Source of the DNA: Allorhizobium sonneratiae
GTDB lineage: Bacteria; Pseudomonadota; Alphaproteobacteria; Rhizobiales; Rhizobiaceae
Length of the DNA stretch: 64,000 nucleotides
Direction of reading: 5' to 3'
Assembly: GCF_023700755.1 (NCBI RefSeq)
Contig: NZ_JAMKOJ010000001.1
Coordinates: 558,001 to 622,000 of the forward strand
Shown: piece after piece, positions 44,819 through 53,273 of the stretch
Layout of the letters: each line of letters begins with the position of its first letter
How positions within the stretch are numbered: the stretch's first letter is position 1
Notes under the pieces: generated by a model
The model's input: the letters and a program-made list of their open reading frames with translations, nothing else
What the model was told of the DNA's origin: nothing
Database searches by the model: none
Translations under genes and position numbers: made by a program

Positions 44819-45979
44819 TCAAACTTGAACGATCAAATCCAGTCCGTGACGGGAAAGTGGTCTTGGGTCTGCCTCTGTGGTCAGATAGGTCCGGCCCAGT
44901 GTCATGGCGACGCCGTTTTCGGAATCCATCACGATGATATGCGGAAAAAGCACCATGCCCGGGAGGATCGGCTCGTCATTTCCGGCATAAAACATCTGAT
45001 GTTCCATCCAGGAGGGGGCAAAACGTGCCCCGAGTGCATAGCCGCAGGCATTCAGCCGGTGCCGCGTCAAGCCATGCGTCTCCAGCACCTGGGCGTGGCG
45101 CTGGAATACCTCGGCAAAGCTGTGGCCGGGGGTGAGCACAGCTTCCATTTCGGCAATGGCATCACGGCAGGCGGCGTATATCTCGCGATGGCGTTGTGAC
45201 GCCGCGCCAATCAGCACCGTGCGCATCATTGCCGCGTGGTAATGGCCATAGACGCCAGCCCATTCCAGCGTCAGCTGGTCCTGCGCGTCAAGCCTGCGGC
45301 GACCGGATTTGTAGCGGCAGAGCAGGGCATCCGTTCCGGAGCCGATGATGAATTCATTGGCGGCGTAATCGCCGCCACCGGCCAGAACCGCGCTCTGCAT
45401 GGCGGCGAGAATGGCTGCTTCATCCGCGCCGGGCGCAATCAGCGGCAGGACGGCGTCCAGCGCGTCATCGGCCAGTGCCGCGGCTTTTTCGGTGAGCGCG
45501 ATTTCCGCCGGGCTTTTGATCAGCCTGAGTGTGCTGACCAGATAGGAAGCATCCACCAGCTTGCCGAAACTGGAAAGCTGGTTATCGATCAGCCGGGCGT
45601 TGCGCCCAGTCATGCCATGGGTGTCATATTCGATGCCGATGCGGCAGCCGAGAAGATCAAGATCGACCAGCAGATCCTTGAGATCCATGGTCGGGTCTGC
45701 CTGGGCGCGATCCACCCAGATGGCAATATTGTCGATGATCGAGGTTTGGCGGGCCTGTCTGAGATCGGGCGAGCGGGTCAGAAGCGTCATCCGGCCATCG
45801 GCGGTGACCACCAGCGTCTGAAAGAAGCAGAAGCCGAAACTGTCATAGCCAGTCAGCCAGTACATGCTTTCCTGGGCAAAGAGCAGCAGGGCGTCGAGCT
45901 TTTCCTCCGCCATGCGGGTGGTGAGCCGCGCCATGCGGTCTGCATATTCCTCACGGGTGAAGCGGGGCGTCATGCTCAT
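44819..45979 (-). CDS. M24 family metallopeptidase (Xaa-Pro peptidase/creatinase type)
   Basis: A 386-residue pita-bread fold protein with a creatinase-like N-terminal domain (LDALLLFAQESMYWLTGYDSFG) and an M24 catalytic domain from about residue 165. Candidate ligands appear in LEWAGVYGHYHAAMMRT and near the C-terminus; the usual first Asp pair (DxGxxxxGYxxD) is replaced here by EWAGVYGHYHAA, so activity may be altered or of a non-metallo type. The start overlaps the stop of pgeF by four bases, so translation is coupled. Substrate unknown. Confidence 0.85.
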   Translation of the reverse strand: MSMTPRFTREEYADRMARLTTRMAEEKLDALLLFAQESMYWLTGYDSFGFCFFQTLVVTADGRMTLLTRSPDLRQARQTSIIDNIAIWVDRAQADPTMDLKDLLVDLDLLGCRIGIEYDTHGMTGRNARLIDNQLSSFGKLVDASYLVSTLRLIKSPAEIALTEKAAALADDALDAVLPLIAPGADEAAILAAMQSAVLAGGGDYAANEFIIGSGTDALLCRYKSGRRRLDAQDQLTLEWAGVYGHYHAAMMRTVLIGAASQRHREIYAACRDAIAEMEAVLTPGHSFAEVFQRHAQVLETHGLTRHRLNACGYALGARFAPSWMEHQMFYAGNDEPILPGMVLFPHIIVMDSENGVAMTLGRTYLTTEADPRPLSRHGLDLIVQV

Positions 45980-46779
45980 GCCTCCCGGATGGTGATGGCG
46001 GAAATCTGGCGTCCGTAATCCGGCTCTCCGGCATGGGTGGTGCGGCGATAGGAATAGAAGCGGTCAGGTTCGCCATAGGTGCAGATGTTCAGCGCTTCGG
46101 CCTTGACGCCCGCCTGCAGCAGCCGGCTCACCGTCAGGCCGGGGAGGTCGAACATGGCATGGCCTGCCTTGGAAGAGGGCTGGAAAAACCGCTCATAAGC
46201 CGGATCATGGGCCAGAAACCGCTCGACGAATTCCGGCCCGACCTCATAGGCGCTCCGGCTGATCGAGGGGCCAAGGGCGGCATGGATGGTATCGCGATGG
46301 CTACCAAGGGCTTCCATGGCGGCGATGGTGTTTTCCAGAACCCCGGTCAGTGCGCCCTTCCATCCGGCATGGGCTGCGCCAATCACCCGGTTTTCAGGAT
46401 CGGCAAACAGGATCGGCCCACAATCGGCGCTCAGGACACCGAGAACAAGGCCGGGTGTTGCTGTGACCATGGCGTCAACCTGTGGCCGGGTGTCGCCAAA
46501 AGCCTCCGTCACCGTTACCACATCGGGAGAATGGACCTGATGCACGCTCACCAGCCGCTCTTCGCCAAGCCCGAAATGACCGGCGACGCGGCTGCGATTT
46601 TCCATCACCGCCTCGCGTTGATCCTTCGACCCCAGCCCGACATTGAGCCCCCGGTATATGCCGTCCGAGACCCCGCCCTGGCGGGTGAAATAGCCATGGA
46701 GGATGCCATTTGCGGCAAGCCCCGACAGGAGGCTGCTCGTCAGCGGTTGTGGTGAGTCGGCGCTGAAAAAGGCGGTCAT
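45976..46779 (-). CDS. pgeF: Peptidoglycan editing factor PgeF (YfiH, DUF152)
   Basis: A 267-residue protein of the YfiH/PgeF laccase-domain family, linked to removal of mis-incorporated residues from peptidoglycan precursors and to purine nucleoside chemistry. Copper/zinc-site motifs are LSADCGPILFADP and GAAHAGWKGALTG. The upstream ATG (46785) is too close to the AGAAGG ribosome binding site, so ATG at 46779 is preferred. Followed by the M24 peptidase in the same operon and preceded, after a short gap, by the MidA-type methyltransferase on the same strand. Confidence 0.93.
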   Translation of the reverse strand: MTAFFSADSPQPLTSSLLSGLAANGILHGYFTRQGGVSDGIYRGLNVGLGSKDQREAVMENRSRVAGHFGLGEERLVSVHQVHSPDVVTVTEAFGDTRPQVDAMVTATPGLVLGVLSADCGPILFADPENRVIGAAHAGWKGALTGVLENTIAAMEALGSHRDTIHAALGPSISRSAYEVGPEFVERFLAHDPAYERFFQPSSKAGHAMFDLPGLTVSRLLQAGVKAEALNICTYGEPDRFYSYRRTTHAGEPDYGRQISAITIREA

Positions 46780-46861
46780 CTGCATGTCCTTCTGCTGACA
46801 ACAGGTCTCAAGGATGTGTGCTGGCGGCTCAGAAAGGCAAGCCCGACGGTCTTTGGTTCAC

Positions 46862-47959
46862 TCAGACATTGCGAAAAGGTGCCAGCGCCACGGCGGGGCT
46901 GGACACGGCCAGCACCTTGAACAATTCACCCATCCGGCCTTCGCCGGCGCCTGCCAGACGTTGCACCGCCTCGACGATCTCCTGCTGGGTCGCCTCGTCC
47001 TTGCTGCGGCCAAGCGCCTCGGCACGGTCTTTCAGCCCGAGGCCAAAGAGAAAATCGCCCTGACGCAGGCAGCCATTCACCGTCACACCCGCCGCAAGGG
47101 CGGTGCGGGCCAGATCCTCGAAATCCACATGGCTGGTCAGATCGGCAATGCCGGGACTGGCCAGTGGCGGGTCATAATCATGCGCCTTCAGCGCCTGCAA
47201 GGTGTCGCCGAAACCGGTGGCAATATGGCCGTAATCGATGATCAGCGCCGTGCCGCCTTCGATTTTCAGCCGTTCGCACATGGCGGTCATGACTGCACGG
47301 CGGGCAGGGGCAAACTCGAAGATGGCGCCATCGGGCTGTTGTGCCGCGCCTTCCGGCAATTGCGCCGGATCGAGCGTGGCCACCCCTGTGGTGAAGATCA
47401 GTTCGTCGTCGAGGCCGAGACTGACCATGCGTTCGAGAAAGCGCGAACCGGTCTTGACGAATTGCCGGATCGGGATGGCGTCGAACAGCTCATTGGCCAC
47501 CACCAGCACGAAACCGGGCGGCACCTCGTCGAAACTGTCGTGCCAGGCGATTTTTTCCACATGGGCTTCCAGCGTCTGGCGCTGAATGCCGCGCAGCCTT
47601 TCGCTGGTTTCCACCAGATGCACGCTGCTGTCGCGGTAAAGATCGGGTGCAAGGCGCGCAATCACGCGCAGCATGTCGCTCATCATCGTACCGCGACCGG
47701 GGCCGACCTCGGCCAGCCGGACCGGTGCCGGCAGACCATGGCGCTGCCAGGCATGGACGATGAAGACGCCGATCATCTCGCCGAAGAGCTGGCTGATTTC
47801 CGGCGCGGTGATGAAATCGCCCGCTGTGCCGAAGGGTTCACGCGTGCGGTAATAGCCGAATTCCGGATCGGCCAGGCACAGCGCAAAGTAATCGGTCACG
47901 CTCAAGGGACCGTTCATACGGATCAGGCTTTTGATCTTTTCGCCAAGCGCGGTGGTCAT
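46862..47959 (-). CDS. Class I SAM-dependent methyltransferase, MidA/NDUFAF7 family
   Basis: A 365-residue methyltransferase. GPLSVTDYFALCLADPEFGYY at the N-terminus, the SAM site LAEVGPGRGTMMSDMLR near residue 85 and VANELFDAIPIRQFV near 150 are hallmarks of the MidA/NDUFAF7 family. In mitochondria this enzyme methylates an arginine of a complex I subunit; a role in complex I assembly is likely here. It begins 16 bases after the lgt stop and is co-transcribed with it. Confidence 0.93.
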   Translation of the reverse strand: MTTALGEKIKSLIRMNGPLSVTDYFALCLADPEFGYYRTREPFGTAGDFITAPEISQLFGEMIGVFIVHAWQRHGLPAPVRLAEVGPGRGTMMSDMLRVIARLAPDLYRDSSVHLVETSERLRGIQRQTLEAHVEKIAWHDSFDEVPPGFVLVVANELFDAIPIRQFVKTGSRFLERMVSLGLDDELIFTTGVATLDPAQLPEGAAQQPDGAIFEFAPARRAVMTAMCERLKIEGGTALIIDYGHIATGFGDTLQALKAHDYDPPLASPGIADLTSHVDFEDLARTALAAGVTVNGCLRQGDFLFGLGLKDRAEALGRSKDEATQQEIVEAVQRLAGAGEGRMGELFKVLAVSSPAVALAPFRNV

Positions 47960-47975
47960 GCACAGCTTTCCCGGT

Positions 47976-48851
47976 TCATTGTGTCTGGCTGGGTTGCTGG
48001 GTGGGGCTTTGGCGGGCAGCCCGCATGGCGCGCCAGGCGGCCCAGATGCCCAGCGCCAGCATGGGAGTGGACAGCACCATGCCCATGGTCAGCCAGCCGC
48101 CATAAAGATAGCCCAATTGGGGATCGGGCTCGCGGAAGAATTCCGAGGTGATCCGGGCTGTGCCATAAAAGAAGATGAAGATGCCGCTCAACAGGCCGGG
48201 CTTGCGGGTAACGCCGAAAAGCCGGGCCGAGACCTGCACGATGGTAAAAAGCACGATACCCTCAAGACCTGCCTCATAAAGCTGGCTCGGATGGCGTGGA
48301 AAAGGCCCGCCGGTGGGAAACACCATCGCCCAGGGAACATCGGTCGGGCGGCCCCACAATTCGCCATTGATGAAATTGGCGATACGGCCGAAAAACAGGC
48401 CGATCGGCGCAACGCTCGCCACCAGATCGAACAGCATCCAGGCAGGAAGGCCGTGACGGCGGCAGAACAGGATCATCGCCAGTGTCGCCCCTGCAAGTCC
48501 GCCGTGGAAGGACATGCCGCCATGCCAGACTTCGACGGCCAGGATCGGATCGGCCAGCACCGGATCGAGATTATAAAAGAGGATATAACCGATGCGCCCG
48601 CCAAAGACGATGCCGATGGCGGCCCAGACGAGAAAATCGTCGAGATGCTGGGCCGTGATCGGGGTATAATTGTTCGGCCAGAGCTTCGGCGTGGCAATCA
48701 TGCGCCGCGCCAGAAACCAGCCCAGGAGAATGCCGGTGACATAGGCCAAGCCATACCAGCGTATGTCAATGGGCCCGATGGCGATCGCCACCGGATCGAT
48801 CTGAGGATAGGGGAGAATGGCGAAAAGTCTGGCAGCGTCGATCAAGGGCAT
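47976..48851 (-). CDS. lgt: Prolipoprotein diacylglyceryl transferase
   Basis: A 291-residue membrane enzyme that adds diacylglycerol to the lipobox cysteine of prolipoproteins. Seven apolar segments are visible; WHGGMSFHGGLAGATLAM and GRIANFINGELWGRPTDVP hold the conserved catalytic residues. Length is normal. Diverges from the ubiK-like gene. Its likely clients include the lipoprotein encoded at 43.7 kb. Confidence 0.96.
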   Translation of the reverse strand: MPLIDAARLFAILPYPQIDPVAIAIGPIDIRWYGLAYVTGILLGWFLARRMIATPKLWPNNYTPITAQHLDDFLVWAAIGIVFGGRIGYILFYNLDPVLADPILAVEVWHGGMSFHGGLAGATLAMILFCRRHGLPAWMLFDLVASVAPIGLFFGRIANFINGELWGRPTDVPWAMVFPTGGPFPRHPSQLYEAGLEGIVLFTIVQVSARLFGVTRKPGLLSGIFIFFYGTARITSEFFREPDPQLGYLYGGWLTMGMVLSTPMLALGIWAAWRAMRAARQSPTQQPSQTQ

Positions 48852-49043
48852 TCTTTCACTGGTTTGAGCGGAAAATGGAGGGATAGGGCCATGGGGTCAA
48901 GATGAATCTGACGTTCAAGCGGGTGCGGGATCAACTTGTCCGGGGAAATTTGTCTTGCAAGCCTGCCATGGAATGCCTACCTCAGACATGATCGAGTTTT
49001 GACCCTCCGGGTCTTGAAAGCCCTCACGCGCAGGAGCATGAAA

Positions 49044-49304
49044 ATGAGCGCCGGAAACAATCGCTTCATGGATGATTTCGCCAAATTGATGACCGATGCC
49101 GCCGGCATGGCGCAGGGCTTCCGGCAGGAGGCCGAAACCGCCATGCAGGCCCAGGCGCAGCGCTGGCTGAATGGCCTTGATGTCGTGAGCCGCGAAGAGT
49201 TTGATGTGGTGCGCGAGATGGCGGTGAAGGCGCTCGACGAAAATGAAGCGCTGCGCGCCCGCATCGATGCGCTGGAAGCAAAACTCGCCGACACTGGAGC
49301 ATAA
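49044..49304 (+). CDS. UbiK-like accessory factor (BMFP/YqiC family)
   Basis: An 86-residue helical protein with the family start NRFMDDFAKLMTDAAG and a C-terminal coiled coil (REEFDVVREMAVKALDENEALR). UbiK assists ubiquinone synthesis as a lipid-binding scaffold factor, so a role in the quinone pool of the respiratory chain is expected. ATG at 49044 follows AGGAG; the open frame upstream (from 48936) lacks family similarity. Confidence 0.9.
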   Translation: MSAGNNRFMDDFAKLMTDAAGMAQGFRQEAETAMQAQAQRWLNGLDVVSREEFDVVREMAVKALDENEALRARIDALEAKLADTGA

Positions 49305-49356
49305 TCCGTCCGGAAATGCTCTCAGGGGTGAGGCCGGGTCGCGATTCACCCTTTGA

Positions 49357-49460
49357 CTGCATCATTGCTGAAATCGGGTGAGATTGTAGGTGAAAATCAT
49401 GCAGCAGATGAAACGTGTTCCAGCGGGTTTTGTGCGCCATATTGGGCGCACGGCGCTGTA
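49357..49460. repeat. Composite palindromic element
   Basis: Has the CTGCATCATT/AATCATGCAG-type stem, a degenerate inner stem (AAATCGGGTGAGATTG) and the palindrome GTGCGCCA-TATT-GGGCGCAC (49432-49451), ending in CGGCGCTGTAA. Same order and orientation as the copy at 11447-11545, more degraded. Confidence 0.8.
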
Positions 49461-49491
49461 ATATGCCAGGGCTATTTAAGCTGTGGTCTCC

Positions 49492-49529
49492 GGACGTTTC
49501 AGTCCTGCATGAGAACAACTGAAACGTCC
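49492..49529. repeat. 12-bp perfect inverted repeat
   Basis: GGACGTTTCAGT and ACTGAAACGTCC are separated by 14 bases. A pyrimidine-rich stretch follows, so it could be a transcription-ending hairpin for the ubiK-like gene about 190 bases upstream. Confidence 0.7.
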
Positions 49530-49581
49530 TTACTTTTCTGTTTTTGTGTGTTGGCGACGGAAAGCCCGTCTTCACGTTCTC

Positions 49582-49632
49582 AAGCCCATGTTGAAACGGC
49601 CGCGCAAGATGCGGCCGTTTCAACATGGGCTT
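49582..49632. repeat. 22-bp perfect inverted repeat
   Basis: Arms of 22 bases (49582-49603 and 49611-49632) are perfectly complementary, beginning AAGCCCATGTTG and ending CAACATGGGCTT, around the loop GCAAGAT. There is no T-run directly after it. It is the longest perfect stem noticed in the window and would be very stable in RNA. Confidence 0.85.
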
Positions 49633-50089
49633 TGCAAAGCGCGAAAGCATTGCCAGAACAGCGTGATTCTTATCGACGATACGGTCGCCCGCTACTCTTT
49701 TCGCGATGATTTTCACCTTATCCCACCCTGTCCACAGGGCCTGCGGTTATGCTTAACGTTTGGTTACAATTTTTTTTCCACATGGGGACAGTGGCAAAAA
49801 AGGCAGACGGCAGAGTCGCTTAAGCCCCGTTTCCGATAATCGGAACAAAGACCTGTCCACAGTGACGAAGCGCAAAAGTCAGGCTCGGGGGCTGGCGCAG
49901 GACTCCTCTCGTTATAGACTGATTTTAAATGATGATTCGACACGAACCCGGCAAGCTTCGGGCAGGGTGCCAAGCGCATCCTGGGGGGTATCGGGTGTCA
50001 TGCAATGTTTGGTTTCCGGTTCTTGTAAGTCATGTGTTGCGTCGTGGTTATCCCGCCGCCACAGGCGGTTCCGGTTGAAAAGGTGCCGT

Positions 50090-50590
50090 ATGAACCTATT
50101 GGATTTGCAGATTGAGCGTCAGTCGAACCCGGTTGATATGATCGAGTTCGTGGCGAGCAACAATGACTGGTCTTTCGAGCGGTCATGCGAGGATGAAATT
50201 GCCATGACCGTTGAGGGGCGTTGGGCCGCCTATCACGTGTCTTTTTCCTGGATGGAGGAACGGGAGGCCCTGCATATGGCCTGCGCCTTCGATCTGCGCG
50301 TGCCGGATAACCGCCTGAATGAAGTGGTGAAGCTGTTATCGCTGATCAACGGTCAGGTGTTGATGGGCCATTTCGATCTTTGGCGGCAGGAGGATGTGGC
50401 GATTTTCCGCCAGTCGCTGCTTCTGTCAGGCGGTGCTGAGCCGAACAACCAGCAGGTGGAAGTGCTGCTGGCCAATGCGGTTGAAGCCTGCGAGGCCTAT
50501 TTCGAAGCCTTTCAATATGTGATCTGGTCGGGTCTCGACGCCCGCTCTGCGATCGATGCGGTTCTTTTTGAAACCGTTGGGGAAGCCTGA
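50090..50590 (+). CDS. YbjN domain-containing protein
   Basis: A 166-residue protein with a YbjN (type III chaperone-like) fold. VDMIEFVASNNDWSFER, HVSFSWMEEREALHMAC and QVLMGHFDLW follow the family pattern. Proteins of this type are proposed stress- or motility-related chaperones. The start at 50090 is chosen because upstream sequence does not look like protein. It is followed two bases later by proC and then csaA, forming one operon. Confidence 0.85.
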   Translation: MNLLDLQIERQSNPVDMIEFVASNNDWSFERSCEDEIAMTVEGRWAAYHVSFSWMEEREALHMACAFDLRVPDNRLNEVVKLLSLINGQVLMGHFDLWRQEDVAIFRQSLLLSGGAEPNNQQVEVLLANAVEACEAYFEAFQYVIWSGLDARSAIDAVLFETVGEA

Positions 50591-50592
50591 GA

Positions 50593-51402
50593 ATGGATAT
50601 GGGGTCGATCGTTCTGGTGGGGGCTGGCAATATGGGCGGCGCCATGCTGTCCAGATGGCTTTCAAGCGGGGTTGCTGGTGCGAATCTGCTGGTGATCGAT
50701 CCAGGGCCGAAGCCGGCACTTCTTGCCGAGATCGAAGCGGCGGGCGCTCGCCATGCGACCACTGTTCCCGATGGTGTGACGGGCTCTATTGTATTTCTGG
50801 CGCTCAAGCCGCAGGTGATGGAAGCTGTTCTGCCATCGCTGACATCGTTGGTCGGTGCTGACACGGTTGTCGTTTCCGTTGCTGCAGGCAAGACGCTGGC
50901 CTTCATGGAAAGCCATTTGGGCAGGGCTGCCATGGTGCGCGCCATGCCCAACACGCCCGCCATGGTCGGGCGCGGCATCACCGGCGCCTTTGCCAACAGC
51001 CTGGTCAACGCGGAAAAGCGGCAGGCGGTCGAGACATTGCTCAAGGTCAGCGGTCCGGTCGAATGGGTGGCGGATGAGGCCGATATCGATGCAGTGACTG
51101 CGCTTTCCGGCAGCGGTCCTGCCTATGTTTTCTATCTCGTGGAGTGCATGGCGGAGGCGGGCCGCAAACTGGGCCTGCCGGCGGACCTCGCCATGCGCCT
51201 CGCGCGGGAAACCGTCGCGGGGGCTGGTGAATTGCTGCACCAGTCCCCCGATGACGCTACGACATTGCGTCGCAACGTGACCTCGCCCGGTGGCACCACG
51301 GCGGCCGCACTAGGCGTGCTGATGGCGGAAGGTGCCATGCAACCGTTGTTCGATCAGGCGCTTGCGGCTGCGCGCAAACGGGCGGAGGAACTGGCCTCTT
51401 GA
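50593..51402 (+). CDS. proC: Pyrroline-5-carboxylate reductase
   Basis: A 269-residue NAD(P)H enzyme that makes proline from pyrroline-5-carboxylate. The Rossmann start VLVGAGNMGGAMLSRWL and the C-terminal LSGSGPAYVFYLVE and RNVTSPGGTTAAALGVL are canonical. ATG at 50593 is three bases after the YbjN stop; its own stop overlaps the csaA start. Confidence 0.96.
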   Translation: MDMGSIVLVGAGNMGGAMLSRWLSSGVAGANLLVIDPGPKPALLAEIEAAGARHATTVPDGVTGSIVFLALKPQVMEAVLPSLTSLVGADTVVVSVAAGKTLAFMESHLGRAAMVRAMPNTPAMVGRGITGAFANSLVNAEKRQAVETLLKVSGPVEWVADEADIDAVTALSGSGPAYVFYLVECMAEAGRKLGLPADLAMRLARETVAGAGELLHQSPDDATTLRRNVTSPGGTTAAALGVLMAEGAMQPLFDQALAAARKRAEELAS

Positions 51403-51758
51403 GCGCGCCGGAAAACTCCTCAGGACAGATCACCTATGGTGATTTCGACAGGGTCGATATCCGCGTCGGCACGATCGTCGAGGCCGAGGTTTTTCCTGAA
51501 GCGCGCAAGCCGGCCTACAAGCTGCGGATCGATTTCGGCCCCGAGATCGGCATCAAACGATCATCGGCGCAGATCACCGTGCATTATACGCCGGAAACGC
51601 TTGTTGGACGGCAGGTGCTGGCGGTGGTGAATTTCCCGCCGCGTCAGATTGGGCCGGTGCGTTCCGAGGTGTTGACACTGGGTTTCGAGGACGAAAACGG
51701 CGCCATCGTGCTGGCCTCCGTTACCGGACCGGTGCCGAACGGCAGAAAAATGATGTGA
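51399..51758 (+). CDS. csaA: tRNA-binding protein CsaA
   Basis: A 119-residue OB-fold protein with an EMAP/Trbp111 tRNA-binding domain (VDIRVGTIVEAEVFPEARK). Start is TTG at 51399, overlapping the proC stop in TTGA; no ATG is available. The family is a proposed chaperone or tRNA-elbow binding factor. Last gene of the YbjN-proC-csaA operon; converges on the kinase gene with an eight-base gap. Confidence 0.92.
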   Translation: MSAPENSSGQITYGDFDRVDIRVGTIVEAEVFPEARKPAYKLRIDFGPEIGIKRSSAQITVHYTPETLVGRQVLAVVNFPPRQIGPVRSEVLTLGFEDENGAIVLASVTGPVPNGRKMM

Positions 51759-51766
51759 CGCCTGTT

Positions 51767-53152
51767 TTACACCGGAACACGAACTGTCGCTCGCAGGCCG
51801 CCAAGCGGGCTGTCTGACAGCGTGACATTGCCGCCATGGCTGCGGGCAATGTCACGGGCAATGGCAAGGCCAAGGCCGGTGCCGGTGGCGTCCAGATTGC
51901 GCGCTTCATCCAGACGGAAAAACGGCTTGAACACATCCTCACGTGATTGTGCGGGAATGCCGGGACCATCATCGTCGAATGTAACAGTCAGCCATTTGGC
52001 GCCGTGGCGGATATCCACTTCGACGTGATTGGCATAGCGGCGGCCATTGGCGGCAAGATTGCCGATCAACCGCCAGAAAGCATGAGGCCGCACGATGATC
52101 TCCGCATTGCCCTGAAGCTCATAACGGAAGCTTTTGCCGTGCAGAGCGTAGTCATCGGCGATGCGGTTCATCATATCGTTGAGATTGAGGGGGCCGAAAT
52201 CCTCTTCTGCCTCGCCGCGGGCAAAGGCCATATAGCCTTCCAGCATAGACTGCATTGCATCGACATCCTCGTTCAAGGGTTCCAGATCGGGATTGTCGCC
52301 GGAAAGCGCCAGTTGCAACTTGAAACGGGTGAGAATGGTGCGCAGATCGTGGCTGACCCCGGTGAGCATGGCGGTGCGCTGCTCCATCTGCCGCTCGATC
52401 CTTTCGCGCATCAGCATGAAGGCGAGACCCGCGCGGCGGATTTCATCGGCACCGCGAGGGCTGAAATTTTCAGGGGCAGGCTGGCCCTTGCCGAAGCTTT
52501 CGGCTGCCGCCGCCAGCGCGAGGATCGGCCGGATCTGGCCGCGCAGAAACAGCGTGGCGATGATGATCAGCACCAGAGACGTGCCATACATCCACACGAG
52601 AAAGATATGGCTGTTCGAGGCATAAGCCTGGCTGCGGCGGGTGAAGATGCGCAGGATGTGGTCGCCGAGCTTGATGCGGATTTCGATCAGCGGCGAATCG
52701 CCCAATGTATCGATCCAGAAGGGACGCTTGATCTGATTGCGCAATTCATCGCTCAGAACCTGATCGAGGATGGAGAAGAAGGGTTTCGGGCGTGGTGCGG
52801 GCAGGTCGCCGCCCTTTTCCAAAGAGGCGATCAGCCCCATCCGGTCGCGCGCCATGGTCAAAATCCTGTCCTTGTCGTTCGGATAGGCTTCGAGCAGATC
52901 GATGATTGAGGCGATGTCATGGGTGACGGCGGCGGAAAGCCGTTGTGTGACGAGCTGCCAGTGACGCTCCATGAAGACGAAGAGCAGCACAGTCTGAAGG
53001 ATCAGCATCGGCAGAATGATGATCAGCAGGGTGCGGGCGTAAAGCCCGGTCGGAAACTGCCGTCTGAGCCAGCGGCTAAACCAGCGCAGCTCCAGCCTCG
53101 GCAGGCGGCGCTGCGTGTCTTTAAACCGTCCGATGGCTTCGATCAGGGTCAT
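51767..53152 (-). CDS. Sensor histidine kinase, EnvZ-like
   Basis: A 461-residue membrane kinase with two membrane segments (about 40-62 and 188-210), a periplasmic sensor between them, HAMP, then the phospho-acceptor box GVSHDLRTILTRF (the usual Pro after T replaced by Ile) and an ATPase domain with N box NLAANGRRYA, DDDGPGIP and GTGLGLAI. ATG at 53152 is preferred because of AGGA upstream; ATG at 53167 is possible. It follows the OmpR gene after 121 bases and is probably its cognate partner. Confidence 0.93.
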   Translation of the reverse strand: MTLIEAIGRFKDTQRRLPRLELRWFSRWLRRQFPTGLYARTLLIIILPMLILQTVLLFVFMERHWQLVTQRLSAAVTHDIASIIDLLEAYPNDKDRILTMARDRMGLIASLEKGGDLPAPRPKPFFSILDQVLSDELRNQIKRPFWIDTLGDSPLIEIRIKLGDHILRIFTRRSQAYASNSHIFLVWMYGTSLVLIIIATLFLRGQIRPILALAAAAESFGKGQPAPENFSPRGADEIRRAGLAFMLMRERIERQMEQRTAMLTGVSHDLRTILTRFKLQLALSGDNPDLEPLNEDVDAMQSMLEGYMAFARGEAEEDFGPLNLNDMMNRIADDYALHGKSFRYELQGNAEIIVRPHAFWRLIGNLAANGRRYANHVEVDIRHGAKWLTVTFDDDGPGIPAQSREDVFKPFFRLDEARNLDATGTGLGLAIARDIARSHGGNVTLSDSPLGGLRATVRVPV

Positions 53153-53273
53153 GATGCATCCTGCCATATAAAGAGTGGTGGTCGCCCGTTCGGAGAGGGG
53201 CCACAGCTATGATGGCATTCATAATAACCAAAGATGGCGAATTACGGAAATCCGGCTGCAGCATCGGTGTTGT

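Larger units (their letters stand above)
49305..50089. other. Long intergenic region with several strong inverted repeats
   Basis: A 785-base stretch without a convincing gene. It holds a copy of the composite element (49357-49460), a 12-bp inverted repeat (49492-49529), a perfect 22-bp inverted repeat (49582-49632) and, around 49727-49861, two CTGTCCACA sequences plus one TTTTCCACA, the latter fitting a DnaA-box consensus. The frame open to 49760 in front of the YbjN gene is not protein-like. Confidence 0.75.

Noticed and set aside
49066..49716. 216-codon minus-strand ORF spanning the ubiK-like gene and repeats
   Set aside because: It crosses the palindromic element and runs opposite a convincing gene; composition is Arg/Pro/Ser-rich noise.
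49727..49861. Chromosomal replication origin
   Set aside because: Only one box fits the DnaA consensus and none of the usual neighbours (such as hemE) are present.
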